From the NCBI GenBank assembly GCA_023333565.1, contig JAJKFH010000374.1:2976001-3040000 (forward strand): a stretch of 64,000 nt of DNA. The letters run 5' to 3'. Positions 47,236 through 59,917 of the stretch are shown here, in pieces (the stretch's first letter is position 1; every line of letters begins with the position of its first letter). The position numbers were made by a program, and so were the translations under genes. The notes beneath the pieces were generated by a model that was given only the letters and a program-made list of their open reading frames with translations, did no database searches and was not told where the DNA came from. The DNA comes from Puffinus mauretanicus (lineage: Eukaryota; Chordata; Aves; Procellariiformes; Procellariidae).

Positions 47236-50200
47236 ACTTTGGTATAAGGCACAAAAACTAGAAAAGGTATCTGACAAGTTTGCAAGCTAGTTTAACAAGA
47301 ACTGAGATACATGAATATTCACACCCTGCTAATGAAAAATGAACAGCAGTTACAGCTATTAAGGAATGGATTCAAATCTGGACATATTTAATTCTCTCCC
47401 ACATACACACAGCAGGTACAGACATACACTTTGACCTGCCCAGAGATCAAAGCACACTGTCCACTCCTGAAGGAAATTTCTAATCGCAGATGCTATTATG
47501 ATATCCATAATCTGGCACCTCTCACAAGCAATAAATTCATATTTAAATTGCATAATAGGGAAAGAGTAAATGAAAGGAGAGGGAGAGATACAAGATAAGT
47601 TCAGTGGTTCAAGCTTTCAGAAGATCTTGATCAATGATGATGTCACACCTCAGCTTCTTTAACATCAGCCTGAAAACAACACACTTCTGGTCACTGAGAC
47701 ACCCCTCCCATCTGCTACCTAACATTCCCTTTAGCTTCCCTGGCTGAAGACAAGGGCCCTGGGACAGACAACGCATTAGACAAAATATAGCCCAAAGCAC
47801 AATCCTGCACTACTTAAGCAGGGTCAGAAGGAGCAGCCCAACAGGACATCTTCAGTCCTGCAAAGGTGGAAAGTCATGTTCAGGTGGGAGTGCCACCTAC
47901 CACCAAGCAAGGTGGGCTCAAGACGCTCTGGACTGCAATGAAAACATGCGTTGAGGCAGGGCATAGTATGGTACGAATATGATTTAGTGGTTGTCCAAAG
48001 ACTCAAAACCTCTGCGAGGGTCTCTCTCCAAAAGTCCCCCTTGAGAAGGGCTGAGATGGGTCACATATCACAGCATTAAAATCTCCCTGATTACTTTCAC
48101 ATTTACCTCCTCTGTTTTGCATTCGTTTCAGACACAGACCCAGAGTCCCAAAGCCCGCCCAGACATAAACCACATATATTCAGATTTGATACTATTACAG
48201 TGGCAGTGTGAAAGCTTTCATGCCATTAAGCCTGCCCTGCTGATCTCTTTATCACTTTATATACTACAGCTACACGAACAAAAGGATAGCAAAGTCACAT
48301 TATCTGGGTAATTCGCATTTTCCCTCCCCAGCACTTGTTCAGCATCCAGATCCAAACAGCCTGCAGAAGGAAGGGGAGGGAACACTCTGCCCAAAAATAA
48401 CACCATGCAACTGGATTCCTGCACCTGTATGTGTACAAGACAGAGAAGAGCAAAGGTGTTGACAAGTTTTATGGCTTAAACCAAAGACAGGAAAAACGCA
48501 GGAGAAACAATCAAGGAGTGCAACAGGAGATTATGTGACTTTTACTTGGTGGCATACTTGAAGAGTCCCTGTGTCTCATTCCCTCTGCTCAGTGGAAGGA
48601 GGGGGCTCTGCCAGGTCCCTGCACAGAGAAGCTCACCATGAACATCAATGGGAGCCAACCTAGAGCCCACATGTGGAGCTCAGAGCTTGCCAGCCTGAAG
48701 ACCGCACTAGGTCAGGCTGGGAGAAGCAATCCAAAGAGCATGGCCCTGCTCCTAAAAACAAATCCATCCTTTCATTCTTGAAAGAAATGCAGTTTCTTGC
48801 TTTTACCTTTTGATTTGCCCACATTTGAAGTGTGGCCAAAATTCAAGTACCATGTTCTCCATTCAGTGCGTGTATCTGCACCATCAGCTCCTCTGTGCCC
48901 AGCTCCCTGCCTTGCAAGAAGGCATTTTGAAGCAAGGCAGGTAGGACATGTCCTTTTAGAGCACAATTTCCCTGCCCCCGAATAATGACAACCAAGACCC
49001 TAGTGCACAGACTAAGGCTGTCATCTAGTGGCAACCAGGAAGCCTGCAATTAAACCTCTCATTAAGAAAAACCAAACGTGCAATACTGTGAAACTCGGCA
49101 AGCTCTTTGCCATCCCCACCCTTCTCTTCTCCCTGGGGTGACCTGTGCACGGGAAAGACAGTAAGTCCTTTTGGCATTACTTCTGCAAAGAAAATTAATC
49201 TTTTAGCACTGTCTGGTCTTGAAAATGTAGACTCGTCTCCAAGGTTGTCAACACCCTTGAAACCAAGAGGCATTTCTGCTTAGCCTACGAACAAGCAGAG
49301 ATGCTATCCTGCAAGTCTCCCCTTGGAAAAGAGTAGTTGCCGCACACAGCTTTAAGTTGTTCTGAATGGTCCCTCTGTGGAGGGGCAAACTGCCACATCC
49401 ATAACCACAAGCATCCTAGCTCAATTATTTGCAAAACAGCCTAAATGAAGGGAGGAAATAAGGAATTTTTCCTCATTCCAACTCCTGCTCACCCTACAGG
49501 CATTACTCAAGTCCTTAAATCAGTGTCTGGTGCTGCACCTGAGCACAGTAACCACTCCTTGCTTGCCTTTGCTGGTGGTGCTCGCTTAGCAAGACCCAGT
49601 GCTTCCAAATTCACACCAACTGCTTTAGTGGCTGCCAGCCTTGTTGCTCCACAGGACTTCTTCTTTGAGAGCATGTTTTATTAGCAGTAACTCTGTGTCA
49701 CTATTTCCAGTCCCTGGCACAGGCAAATTACCTCTGCCTTAAATACAAGAAGCTATAGTTCAATGTCCTCTCCTATATTATAGTCAGATACGGCTAGAAG
49801 CACTCCCAAAGTCATCCCCCTACTCTTCCAGGTCATACGGTGGTTATATTGTAACACCAGGAGTCAGCAGGTGCTAGGAATGGAGGGAAGCACATTTCAG
49901 GATATCACACAGCTGGTTGTTTTGGTTTTTTTTTTTTAACCTTACAAGCTCCAGAGAGCATCTGTGAGACCCAGGAGCAGGTCTGATAGCCCAGAGATCT
50001 AGCTCTAGCCCTTGGCAAGAAAGGGGATACCTGGCCTGAGAATAGAGCAGGAAAAACACAGCAGACAAGTGATGCCATCAGACCCCCCAGGGTCAAAATC
50101 AGCAGAAGTGCCAGAGCAGGCAGCTCCACTGAAGCATGATGCCAGCTGACCCCACAAAGGGAAGCCCTAAGGCCCTACACTGCCAAAGGCTCCTTTCAAT

Positions 50201-50916
50201 GCCTTCCTAGTAGAGAGGTTTCATCTCGGAGATCACAGAAGCGACTCCATCCACCTTGCCAGACACACGGGACAGGGCTTGCAAAATGTGCTGCCAGCAC
50301 AGGGGAAGGAGGGGACAGGAGCACCTTCAAGAGAAGCATTAGTTTCTATGACTGGTGATCACCAAAGATGATCACTGGGGGCTCAGAGACCTCCTGTGTG
50401 GAATGGTGATGGATTTGGCAGCGGGGGCACCCAATGGCCGCACAACCCAGCAAAGTTACCTTAATGCTGATGAGCTCTCTGCAGATGCAAGCAAGAAATT
50501 AAGAACCTGAAAGGAAGAGGCTATCTGATTTGTGAATGGCTTTTAGTAACCTCTCTCTGCTGTTTCAGTGTCATTCAGAGCCATGGTTATAGCAGGGCTG
50601 CCTGGAGTACAGCAACACTGACATGAAGTTGCTGGAGAAGACTCCAAGCACCTGAACATCCACAGGACATGAGGCAGCTCAGCACCTCCAAGAATCAGGC
50701 CCCGAATTACATTAGTGTATGAGGTGTGATCCTGCCATGCAATGAATGCAATCCCGAAGACTTGCTGAATTACAATGTTTGTTCCTGTCAACTGCACCAA
50801 GTCTGCTGGGATGCAGGAGATTTCCATCAGCTTCATTTTAGACTGAGAAACTGAACACAGGGGACTTCAGCCAAAAGGAACAACTTCACTTCTTCTCAAC
50901 GTGCCTTAACTGCAAA

Positions 50917-50920
<4 letters not shown>

Positions 50921-50954
<34 letters not shown>
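50921..50954. repeat. (GA)17 microsatellite
   Basis: This is the only long perfect dinucleotide repeat in the window, 17 uninterrupted GA units, and is likely to be length-polymorphic. A minus-strand open frame (50906-51211) translates through it as a Ser-Leu string, which is a repeat artefact. (GA)n can also bind GAGA-type factors, but nothing else here points to that. Confidence 0.95.
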
Positions 50955-50958
<4 letters not shown>

Positions 50959-51258
50959 CCACCACCTCCGCAAAGGGTGACCCTGAGGCCTGATGACAGG
51001 TCAGGGAAGCCTGTAAGATGAGCATTGGCAGCAGAACGTAACCGCCACAAAAGGTGATGCCCTCAAAGGCAGCAGCAACTGCGGGTAGCAGAAGCCTCTC
51101 CACTTCCCCAGGAGATACATCTTCTCTCAGAAAGCTGCACAGAAAAGCTACTTGTTTTAAGGAAAACACCCTCTTTTCTTGAAAAAGTTCCAGAATTCTT
51201 TTTGTTGACAATTTCCCAAAGACAGACTGAAGCTAGTGTTTGGTTGGGTCTTTTCTAA

Positions 51259-51330
51259 TTTTTTTTTTTTTTTTAAGAAAAGAAAGAATTCTGTTAAGAC
51301 CATTGGCTTCTCCCCCACCCCCCCGCCCCA
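51259..51330. repeat. Poly-T tract and C-rich quadruplex motif
   Basis: T16 at 51259-51274 is followed 37 bases later by a C-rich run at 51312-51329 (C5, A, C7, G, C4). Splitting C7 gives four runs of at least three on the minus strand with one-base loops, a canonical G-quadruplex motif for the reverse strand. Confidence 0.75.
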
Positions 51331-52138
51331 GAACAATGGTCAGCCCCATAAAAGTCTCATCACTTCATTACTCCAAGGCAGAGCACAGGACAGCAATTTC
51401 GATTAGACTCACAGCCGTCAGCCTTTTGTGTTCCCATTGCTCATCCACACGCCGCCCAGACGCTCTCCCTCCGGCACCAGCAGCCCCACACCACGATCTT
51501 CAGCGTCCTTGGGGAACGAGAGCATTTTGCAAGAAACGTGATTGATTCAGTGCAGTTCAGGAGATTTTCCTTTTGGTATTTCTGAAGACTGAGTATAGCT
51601 GAGACAATGTGAACAGCTGCCACATCTTCCCGTGCACACACCAGTGAAGGGGTTAATAGTGACCCGTGGCAGTGCAGAAGAGAGGGTTGTTAATGAGAAT
51701 GGTTGCAATCTTCATAGCAATAAATCCCAGTGAAATGGAGGGGCAGGCAGAGAAATGAAACAATCCTCCCACTTCTCAGGAGCCAATTCCTCCCTGCAAT
51801 CCAAATGCATTTTGCTTCTCTGACCCCACCACCCCTTTTCCCCATTCACCAAGGGTTTTCTCACATCATCCCAATCTGGAAGCAACTCAACAGCTCTGGG
51901 ATCAAGTGCCACCTTCACTTCGCTTTACAGAAACAATAATGCAACACACATGAGCTCCACTGCCACCCCCACCCTCCCCCCATGTACATCCACTTGCATT
52001 TGGGTCCAGTGGCTTATGGCAGCAGAGTCAGCTGATATTTTCAAACCTCCACATTCGATGAATGAAGCCTGCTGCTCTGAGGCATACATGACCAAGAGCC
52101 AATGCACTCGGCACAGACACATTTTCTAGCAGCACCAA

Positions 52139-52274
52139 TTTTTTTTTTTCCCTAAATAAAGCAATTTCCCCCTCTCCCCCCCCCAGACAAAAAAAAAAAA
52201 AGAGACATCTACCACCCATGAGCAAAAAGTTGTTTTCACTGGAAAGGAAAAAAAAAGAAAAAAAAAGAAAAAAA
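52139..52274. repeat. Cluster of homopolymers and A-rich repeats
   Basis: T11 (52139-52149), a C-rich run ending in C9 (52176-52184), A13 (52189-52201) and a run of A9-G units (about 52248-52274) fall within 136 bases. All three strand-biased types of tract sit together. The cluster directly precedes an element-like unique stretch at 52.44-52.76 kb. Confidence 0.85.
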
Positions 52275-52439
52275 TCAAATTTCTATTCAGCTCATGCAAG
52301 CAATGAAAAAGAGAAGTGGATCACTTCTGTGGAAAATACCAACCAAGCCATATCTCCCCCCATCTTCCACTGCCATTTTCTGTTGGAAGAGAATTTCCAT
52401 CCAGCTCTAGTCATTTTGTCCCTGTCAGGTCAAATTGGA

Positions 52440-52765
52440 TCAGCTCAATGAGCACCGCTTTTATTTGCAGTCATGTTTGAAACAGATAAATCAGGCCAGA
52501 CATCAATGGAAAAATCCCAATCAACTAAGTGTCTAAGGAGAAAAGCGTATGTTATTGCAGGGCAGCAGCGTTTGAACAGATTAGCAGGTTTCTTGCTTCT
52601 TAAGCAGAACAGTGGATGTTTCTTTATTGAAGTGGGAGCAGTGGGGCGTCTTATCAGCCTCAGGGGGGAGATATCTTCAGCTCTGCACCACGGCAATGAT
52701 GAGCAGCAACGACTGCGGGAAGAGTTTGCCAGCCCCGCTGCTGGGCACAACTCAATGAATCATCA
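52440..52765. other. Unique stretch open on both strands, element-like
   Basis: Plus-strand 52473-52862 (129 codons) and minus-strand 52445-52750 (101 codons) are both open over nearly 280 bases without low complexity. The minus-strand frame is Ser/Arg/Pro-rich, the plus-strand frame has mixed composition, and neither shows a domain I recognise. The plus frame is preceded by 'cttttatttgcag', which could serve as a splice acceptor ending at about 52471, but no matching donor is obvious. A conserved non-coding element or an isolated exon are the alternatives to chance. Confidence 0.25.
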
Positions 52766-53269
52766 GATCTTTACAGGGGAGCAAATCCTATCTAGCCCTG
52801 CACTCATACCACTTGGGACAATCCTGTACCTTACAGGACACCTTGGAGTCCATAACTCATGATCAGAGCACAGACCAGTGTGATCCCTACCCTCCTGGCA
52901 GAGCCCAGCGTTTGTACCAGTCACCATATGCTTCTCTTCAGAGCCAGAACAATCCCAAGGGATGACGGTGGCAGCATGCCAAAAAAGGTACTTGACTTAG
53001 CTATCTTCAGCATAGGTGTCTGATCAACAGGGCGTTACATGACCTTAAACAACATGTCATTGGAAGACACTAACTCTGCTTTCACACTAACCCTTGACTG
53101 GACTAGGAGAAGCTGGTCGGTCCCAATGGAAGTTCTCCAAAAGGCACTAGAGATCATCCACCTGCAGTTATGCAGACTAGCAACACAAAATCCAGGTTTA
53201 CTTTCCCACCCTAAAGCATATCCACAGCTGAAGCAGGTATGGCCAGAGCCCGTGGATCACAGGGGAGGA

Positions 53270-53385
53270 ACAGTCCCACCTTCAAGACTGTGGACCAGAG
53301 ATCTTGGCAAGAGCAAGGAGGACCTTTGCTCCAGCTCTCCTTCAGTAAAATGGGGATAACGCTACGACACGTTGTACAGGAAGGC
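53270..53385 (+). mobile_element. MIR-like SINE fragment, sense
   Basis: Positions 53343-53360 read CAGTAAAATGGGGATAAC, the highly recognisable MIR block 'CTGTAAAATGGGGATAAC', followed by a degraded 'acgacacgttgtacaggaaggctgtgat' where the family has 'CTCACAGGGTTGTTGTGAGGAT'. The upstream half is weak, so the left limit is a guess. Only the core and part of the tail seem to survive. It sits just upstream of the CR1 relic, so this kilobase has collected two unrelated old insertions. Confidence 0.55.
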
Positions 53386-53634
53386 TGTGATCCCACAGCA
53401 CTTCCCTAATACCACAAGACCATCTTTTCAGGGACCCATATGTACATCCAATACCTACAACATGACTCCAACCCATCAGGGGCCACCAGGGACTACTGTG
53501 ACCTAAGCAACAACTGCAATACATTGGCCACAGCCACACCAGAGCAATCCCTGCAGTTGCTCCATCACAGGCTGGGATATAGCAGGCTAAAGCTGCTCCT
53601 CTCTCTACCAAAAGCATGCTGCTCATTATGGAGC

Positions 53635-54065
53635 AAGGTCCCTGTGGCTCTGCGTGAGAGGGATGATGAGGGGAATGAGAACTGGTTCCGCTTGATGACT
53701 GCAGTTTTCTTATCAAATAGCCTCTTGTCCATAGTCGTTCTGTCCTCAATCAAATTAAAAGACAATGGACTGAAAAAAACATACAGAAAAAAGATCATTT
53801 TTCCAGTTAACACAACATAGACTCAATCTGTGGAACTCAATACTGTTCAATACTACCAAGTGAAAAGCTTAGTAGATTCTTTCAAAATCTCAGTATTTCA
53901 AATAGCAGATTTGTATCTGCTTTCTGACTCCCTGGGACCAAAAAATCTCATCAGGCTCTCAAGTGCTCTGGCTGCAGAGTGCTTGGTGGTCACTAGCTGG
54001 GGTGAGGCTGATATTCCCTCTGCAATATGTAAAACCAAATATGAGGTGCTTCTTAAGACCTCTGC
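53635..54065 (+). mobile_element. Degraded CR1-type LINE 3' end, sense
   Basis: This is a second truncated CR1-type 3' end, in forward orientation. Landmarks in family order are GACTGCAGTTTTCTTATC (53698 onward), 'tcaaattaaaagacaatgg' near 53749, CTGTGGAACTCAATACTG (53828-53845) and AAAAGCTTAGTAGATTC (53863-53879). A weaker tail around 53960-54030 resembles the 'CTGGCTGCAG...GGTCACTAGCTGG' part. Each block is the plus-strand counterpart of the antisense element near 12 kb, so the two copies support each other's identification. Only the 3' untranslated part is visible; no endonuclease or reverse transcriptase coding remains, which is the usual 5' truncation of CR1. It lies about 250 bp downstream of a MIR-like fragment. 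The comparison is from memory, not from an alignment program, and the boundaries are approximate to tens of bases. Confidence 0.75.
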
Positions 54066-55670
54066 AACTCCATGAAGAAACAGTTTTCAAGCTCTTCCAG
54101 ACATCCCCTGACCAGTTAGACCACGAGTCCACAGCGCTCTGGTATATCACCCTCTGTGTGCACTCCCAGCACTAAAAACACAAACACATTTCCTAACCCA
54201 ATGTGACTTCAGAGGGCCAAGCTACGTGCTATTTCTGGAAACATGCCTTAAGCAACACTTTCATTAATCTACAGCTGTTTGAGCAAATTATTAAGGCTAC
54301 CAAGCTACAGATCTTTTCTCTTTAAATCAGACATAATTGTAAGTGAATATTTCTTGTGGGCTTTGAAAGTCTGCTCCTGGAGCAGGAAATGTGTAACAGC
54401 CACTCCAAATACAATTTTATGGTTGGATTTTAAAGATAAGTAAACAACGTAGACACCCCACGTGCAACATAACTGGAGCATCAGCCTTAGACACTCAGCA
54501 GATGGTCTTCTCTGTACTTTTGCATTTAATAAACACTGGATGTAAAGCACTCCAGCCAGGTCTAAATCCCACCAGCCTCAGCTCCAGACTTTTCCTTTGT
54601 ACCAAACGTGCTGATGTTCATATGCATGAGACGATGCATTGACAAACCCAACAAACCCTCTATTTTGGGGCTGGTTTATACCATACTTTGTTTTTCTTTT
54701 CCAGGCACAGCAGAAAAAGTCTCTTCGGGGCAAAAACTATCCCTTATTACATTTTAATGTAGCATTTGACACAATGGAGACTTAATCAGTTTGAAACTTC
54801 TGAACATCTCAGCTATGAAGAGAATAGGTTACAGATTCCTTCACAGTGGCAGCACGCTCTCCATGGAGCTGATAAGAAGTGACACTTGGGGAACCCAGGA
54901 ACCCACCCCAAAAGCAGAAAGCCTCTAATGTCTCAGATAAGGGCAACAACCAGTTCCTAGAGAATAAGAGGCCCCCGATGTTCTACAGCTTACCCTAACT
55001 CTGAAGCATCCTGCATCACCCCCATCTTAAGAGCTGAACATCAAAGCCTTGTTCTGGTAAGCCTCATACCACCTGCTTCAGAGAGCTGGAAGGACAGGAA
55101 TCTCCAAGAGGAGTTCCAGGTCTGGAAGTGACACCAGCTCCATCCTGCAGATCCTTCAGTCCTTGTACCTCTGCTACAACCTCACCTGCTACCTACACCA
55201 TCCAAGTGTTGTCATCTTACACCATCTGTGTTTCACCCAGAGGAACACTCCTCATTCCACCTGTATCACACCCCTCCCAGCCTAATCCCTCTTTCTTTTC
55301 CTGCTTCACACCCAATTCTTGCCTGCCTGGGGTGACTTTAATCTCTCCCACATGATGTCACACAGAGGCAGTAATCCTTGCTCTCCCTTATCAAACGCTG
55401 TGGGTACAATCCTCCTTTCCACATTTCTAAGGAACTGCCTCCTGCACCCTTGCTGTTCCCCCTCCTCCCACAGTCACACACAGTTATGAATGCTTGTGCT
55501 GAAGGGCTCAGAGACTGGCACACCGCTCTCAGATGGGCACATGGGATGTCTACCCTTTCCAGCACACTTGCTACAGTTCACTGCAAGCCCATGGATATGT
55601 TTAGCTCGTGCTGAATTCACTGTCAACCTCTCCCAAATAAAGCTGAGACTCCCTGTGAACTGCATTAGCT

Positions 55671-55735
55671 AAAAAAAACCAAACCAAAACAAAAAAAAGC
55701 CACTCAACAACCACCACGCACACACCACCCACAGG
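55671..55735. repeat. A/C-rich low-complexity tract
   Basis: A8, then 'ccaaaccaaaac', A8, then about 35 bases of mostly C and A. It has the same composition and orientation as the tract at 5.81 kb but is shorter. Confidence 0.8.
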
Positions 55736-58679
55736 TCTTCATTCTAAAAAGCACCATAACCATTTCCTTATGGTCCCAGATTGACTGTTGGGTGCTGCGG
55801 CTGCTACTCTGCAGAAGCCATCTCAGCTGCTTCCCTTTGCCATCAGCAACACCTGGGAGCAACACATCATCAACAGGATTTCTGTGGGGATGGATATGTT
55901 TTCCCATCTTCTTTTCTTCTTTTTGTCCCTTGCTGCTTGTTCCATCAGAAGTTTTTCCTCGTTCACCATTTCAGTTCAGCAAGCTGCATACTACCTCAGA
56001 CCACCGAGCAATACAGCTGCATCTGCACAGCTCTTCCACAGTATCTGTCACACAGGGGCTGGAGACACATGCTGAGACACCTGCTGAGGGCTGACACGAC
56101 TTTGATGATGTGGGTACAGCTCTCTCCCTGCTCTTTTGCAAGCCCAGTTGACTAATGAAGGATATTACATTCTCAGCAAGTGTTTTGTGCTTTCCGTTTC
56201 CTATCTGATCCAACTGCTTGCTGCTTAATGAACTGGATGAAAAATATGCCAACGGAGACCTTGATCCAAGCTTCACTGAATTTAGTGAAGTCATACCAGC
56301 AGAGATTTTGGCCAATAGCTAGCAAATATCCTAATAGCCCAGAAAAATAAGGTATTTATTCCGATTCCAGCTATGCTAGCTTAAATCCAGATTGTTTCCA
56401 TTGGATTAATTCTGTAAGGTGGAGGGGAAGAAAAATGCTTTTAGTGTTTTCTACAGTCAGTTTCAATTAGGCAGGGGAGAACATGTGTCCCTTCTCACAA
56501 AGGATGGTATTCTCATAACCTTACTAACCCTTCGAGCTCCCCAATGTCACTGGTCATGGTGTGGGCAAACACATCCGAGTCCTCAAGCCTTGCCAGTGGG
56601 AGAACAGTCCACCACCACCACTCTGATCATCTCATGTACTGCTGAACAGGACCAACAGGGTGCAAGATAAAAGGAAGGTCTGAACCTAAGACTCCCGACG
56701 TCAATGAGAGCTATTCCCTTACTATGGCAGTTCAAGAACATCTCTCCCACTTTACCCTTTTTGACTGAAATAAGATGCATGAAACCAACAGGAACCCATG
56801 TAATTCTGTTCTCATTACCACCCCCTGCTTGGGCTCAAAACTATACATTTCCCCAGGCAGTCTCCCAGTCCTACAGTACAAAGGATTTAGGCTTCTAGTA
56901 ACATCTCGCATGGCTAGCCTCTCGCTCTCCTGTGACCTGCTTGCCCCAGAGCTGCTCAGTAAGCCACTGATAGAGGCCAACATCAGTATCATCCCATTAA
57001 ATTAGTTCCAGCTCCTTCAGATGAGGCCTTCATTGCGATGCTACTGTGACATGTGAGCAAAGACAAGGTTGGTAGGATCAAGCCAAGATCTCAGTCAAGT
57101 TCAAGACTCTTGGCACTTATTTTTCCCCTAAATAACCACAGACAAAGGCCAACCCTTTTCAGAAGCACCTTGCTGAAGAAGCAGGAGCTTTCTTGACAAG
57201 TGATCTTTTCACACTTGATTAAGAGCATTGTACAGCACCTGGATGCTCTGAATGAGGAAAACAAGCAGCAATTAGATGTTAATGAAACCCTTTAAGAGGA
57301 GGGGGAATGAAGATGCAAGCAGAATCCCCTCACAGGTACATACCACACAACAGGCAATCATGAATACAACCTACTTAGATATAATGGCTCTTTCCATTAC
57401 TCCTCCCTCCCCACTTGCTAGCTGCTGGTGGTGGAAAGATTGACTAAAAGATTCCTCTATAGACCAGCTGGAGCTCAGAGAATTTTTCATTATCCTGAAT
57501 CTTCACCCTTGAGGCCTTCAGCATTGCAAATCAGAGCCACAACCCTCACAGCTAAGGATGCATTCACTTTTTTTTTCCTAAACACTGACTAGAAGAATTA
57601 TTAGCAAAGCCAGCTTGTACCACCTAAGCCTAAATTCATTCATACACCTGAGGAATGAAAGACCAACTCTGGGACCCTGACTTCCACCTTACTTGTCCTC
57701 CTTTTTCTCCTCCATCTGCCTGTTCCCCCACACCATGCTGATGGCTGCACTAAATGTATGGCAAAAAGGAAAATTAAAATTCAAAGCAACCTCCCAGTCC
57801 CAGCATTAGTTTCTCCACTGCAAGTTTCAGGGTGCAAAACTGCAGCCTCTTGCTTTTCTCCTTGATTTCACACGCTGCATCCAACACACTTCATACCCTC
57901 CCGCATCAGTGACTCCGCCACCCCTCTTCCATGGGAACCCCCTCACACACGCCCAACTACTATTTAAAAGCAAGACTTCACTTGTGGTAACCAGACGTCT
58001 TCCAGCTTGCTCCCCAAGCAGACACTGAGGGTACACGGACTCCAAACACATCCCCCTCCTGCAGTGTGGCCCATTAATAAACCAGACAGGATGAACCGTT
58101 CTGCAGTGCCTCCCGGGCTTGTCTGCACGCTTGGTCCCCCTCAGGATTGCTCTGCTCGAACCCTCAATCATTGCTGCCTAGAGACTCCCTCTCTCTTCCT
58201 GCTGGGGAAGAGAGTCGGTTTAAGGTAGCATTTTCTTCAGTGAAGCAAAAGACACCATTTACTTTTTTTCTCATAGGATCAGTATCTGCTAATGAGGTAC
58301 TGTTGTTTCAGACAAGTTCTGCCAGCCTCTTGAAAATGTTATTTTGATCCCGCCTGAGCCTGTACATGCAGCTCTCAAATTGCATGCATGCCTAAGCAGA
58401 ACTCAGATTCATCCACCTCAGGAAAAAAGGGGTTGTCTGCCTTCCTCAGTGCATCGGCTTTTTCAAACCTAATTTCTCTTTCTAGTACATTTCTCAAAAG
58501 CCTGACAGATCCTCTACATGTCCCTAATAGACAGCCACTTTATATGTCCCGGGGAAATGTTCTTCCAATTTTCCGAAGTATAGTCATCAGCAGAGATGTT
58601 CTCTAAAACACATCAGACAGGCACAACATACTGTCCACCGTGCCTGTAGGAATTACAGTCTCACCGGGGAATGGTTACT

Positions 58680-58990
58680 TAGCATATTTCATTCCACTAG
58701 GACAGTTGGACCACGACTAAGCAGCCCCAGCTATATTACCAATACGATTAGTAAAATGGTATTAATATTTAAAGTCGCCATTAGCACCACCAGCGTGGGA
58801 AGAAACCCAGTTAATATTATAAGGATTGTAAAAAGTGGTTTGGGAAGAGACTACTCATGGCTTAACATCATCAGACAACTCAAAGGATAAAGGAGGACTC
58901 AAGCAACGAAGTATTATAATTAGTTGTAAATTATCCTAACTGGTTAAATTGGCATTGTCTCTAAAAGTTTGTCTTCAGCTCAAATTTTTC
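58680..58990. promoter_or_regulatory. Candidate conserved non-coding element, TAAT-rich
   Basis: This AT-rich unique stretch has many homeodomain-type cores ('accaatacgattagtaaaatgg', 'tattaatatttaaagtcgcc', 'gttaatattataagg', 'tataattagttgtaaattatcc') mixed with isolated CpGs and no simple repeat. It stands out from the CT-rich sequence upstream. This is a judgement by eye only. Confidence 0.25.
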
Positions 58991-59904
58991 ACAGAGAACT
59001 GGGGGTGGGGCAGGGGGAAGAAGTCCCATGATCTTAAAATGAACAAACAGTAAAGTAATGCTTTAGTTGTCGGTGCAAGGAGAACTAGCATTTGGCAAAT
59101 GCTCATTTATCTTCCTCCTCCTCAAACAGATGCAGTGAGACCGTACACGGGGGAATATAAGCAGATCCCATCTTCCCCACCTCTATCTGTCCAGCCTTGT
59201 CCCCCAAGCTGTACTCATGAAACTACCATCCTCTCCACTCTCCTGCAAAACACTGGCACAACCTGAAGGCCCAAAAGATTTTTAAATCTTAAAATTCCTG
59301 CGGCCATGCTCAGGGACCTGCATACGTAAGTCCCAAGTAAGTGTCTCTAACTCTCTTGCTAATCCAAAGGGAAGCAAAAAGCAAAACAAGTCACATGCCT
59401 GCTTGAACTCTACCTTGGCCATTATTTATTCAGGTATCAGGTTATCTGTTATATATTATTTATGTACCATTAATATTTACTAGTGATTGGGAGAAATAAA
59501 TTACCTGCTGTCTACATCTATCTGCCTATGTTAAACCATCCCCTTGCCTTTTGGCAGTGAGTGATTTTCCCCACAGTGCTACTGCGATTCATCAGCCCCA
59601 CAGCGACTTTCTCAGCCCACATTCCCTACATGCCCTGATGAGCGATAGCTGGATAGGGCTCCTGCTTTTCCTGGAGTCATCTTTCGGGGCTTTCTCAGGA
59701 GGGTGCAGGTCACACACAGCATGAGCAGCACCACAAGCCCACTCAGATACCTCGAGACAGGCTGTCCATTCCCCACATCTTTTGTTCAAAGCCCATAGAA
59801 GATGCTGAGGAGTCCTAATCTGAGCATAGAAACCCACGTACACATCCTGCCAAAAATGGCTCAAACATCTGTCAGTCTTGGCCTTGACTCTGGCCACAGC
59901 CTGG

Positions 59905-59917
59905 TTTTTTTTTTTTT
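59905..59917. repeat. Poly-T tract, 13 bases
   Basis: Uninterrupted T13. Similar short runs occur at 49926-49937 (T12), 36645-36655 (T11) and 60720-60730 (T11), and A12 at 62132-62143. None has a recognisable retroposon body attached. Confidence 0.85.

Larger units (their letters stand above)
47236..53269. other. Gene-free sequence, simple-repeat-rich from 50.9 kb
   Basis: No gene is supported. Frames are under 130 codons and several are translations of simple repeats. The first half is plain unique DNA with no recognised repeat. From 50.92 to 52.27 kb the (GA)17, poly-T, C-rich and A-rich tracts crowd together, followed by the both-strand-open stretch at 52.44 kb. Confidence 0.55.

Noticed and set aside
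50906..51211. Minus-strand frame ending in a Ser-Leu repeat
   Set aside because: The repeat part is simply the (GA)17 microsatellite in translation, and the rest has no motif.
57215..57245. MIR-like 3' tail 'cattgtacagcacctgg'
   Set aside because: The match is too short and no MIR core lies upstream.
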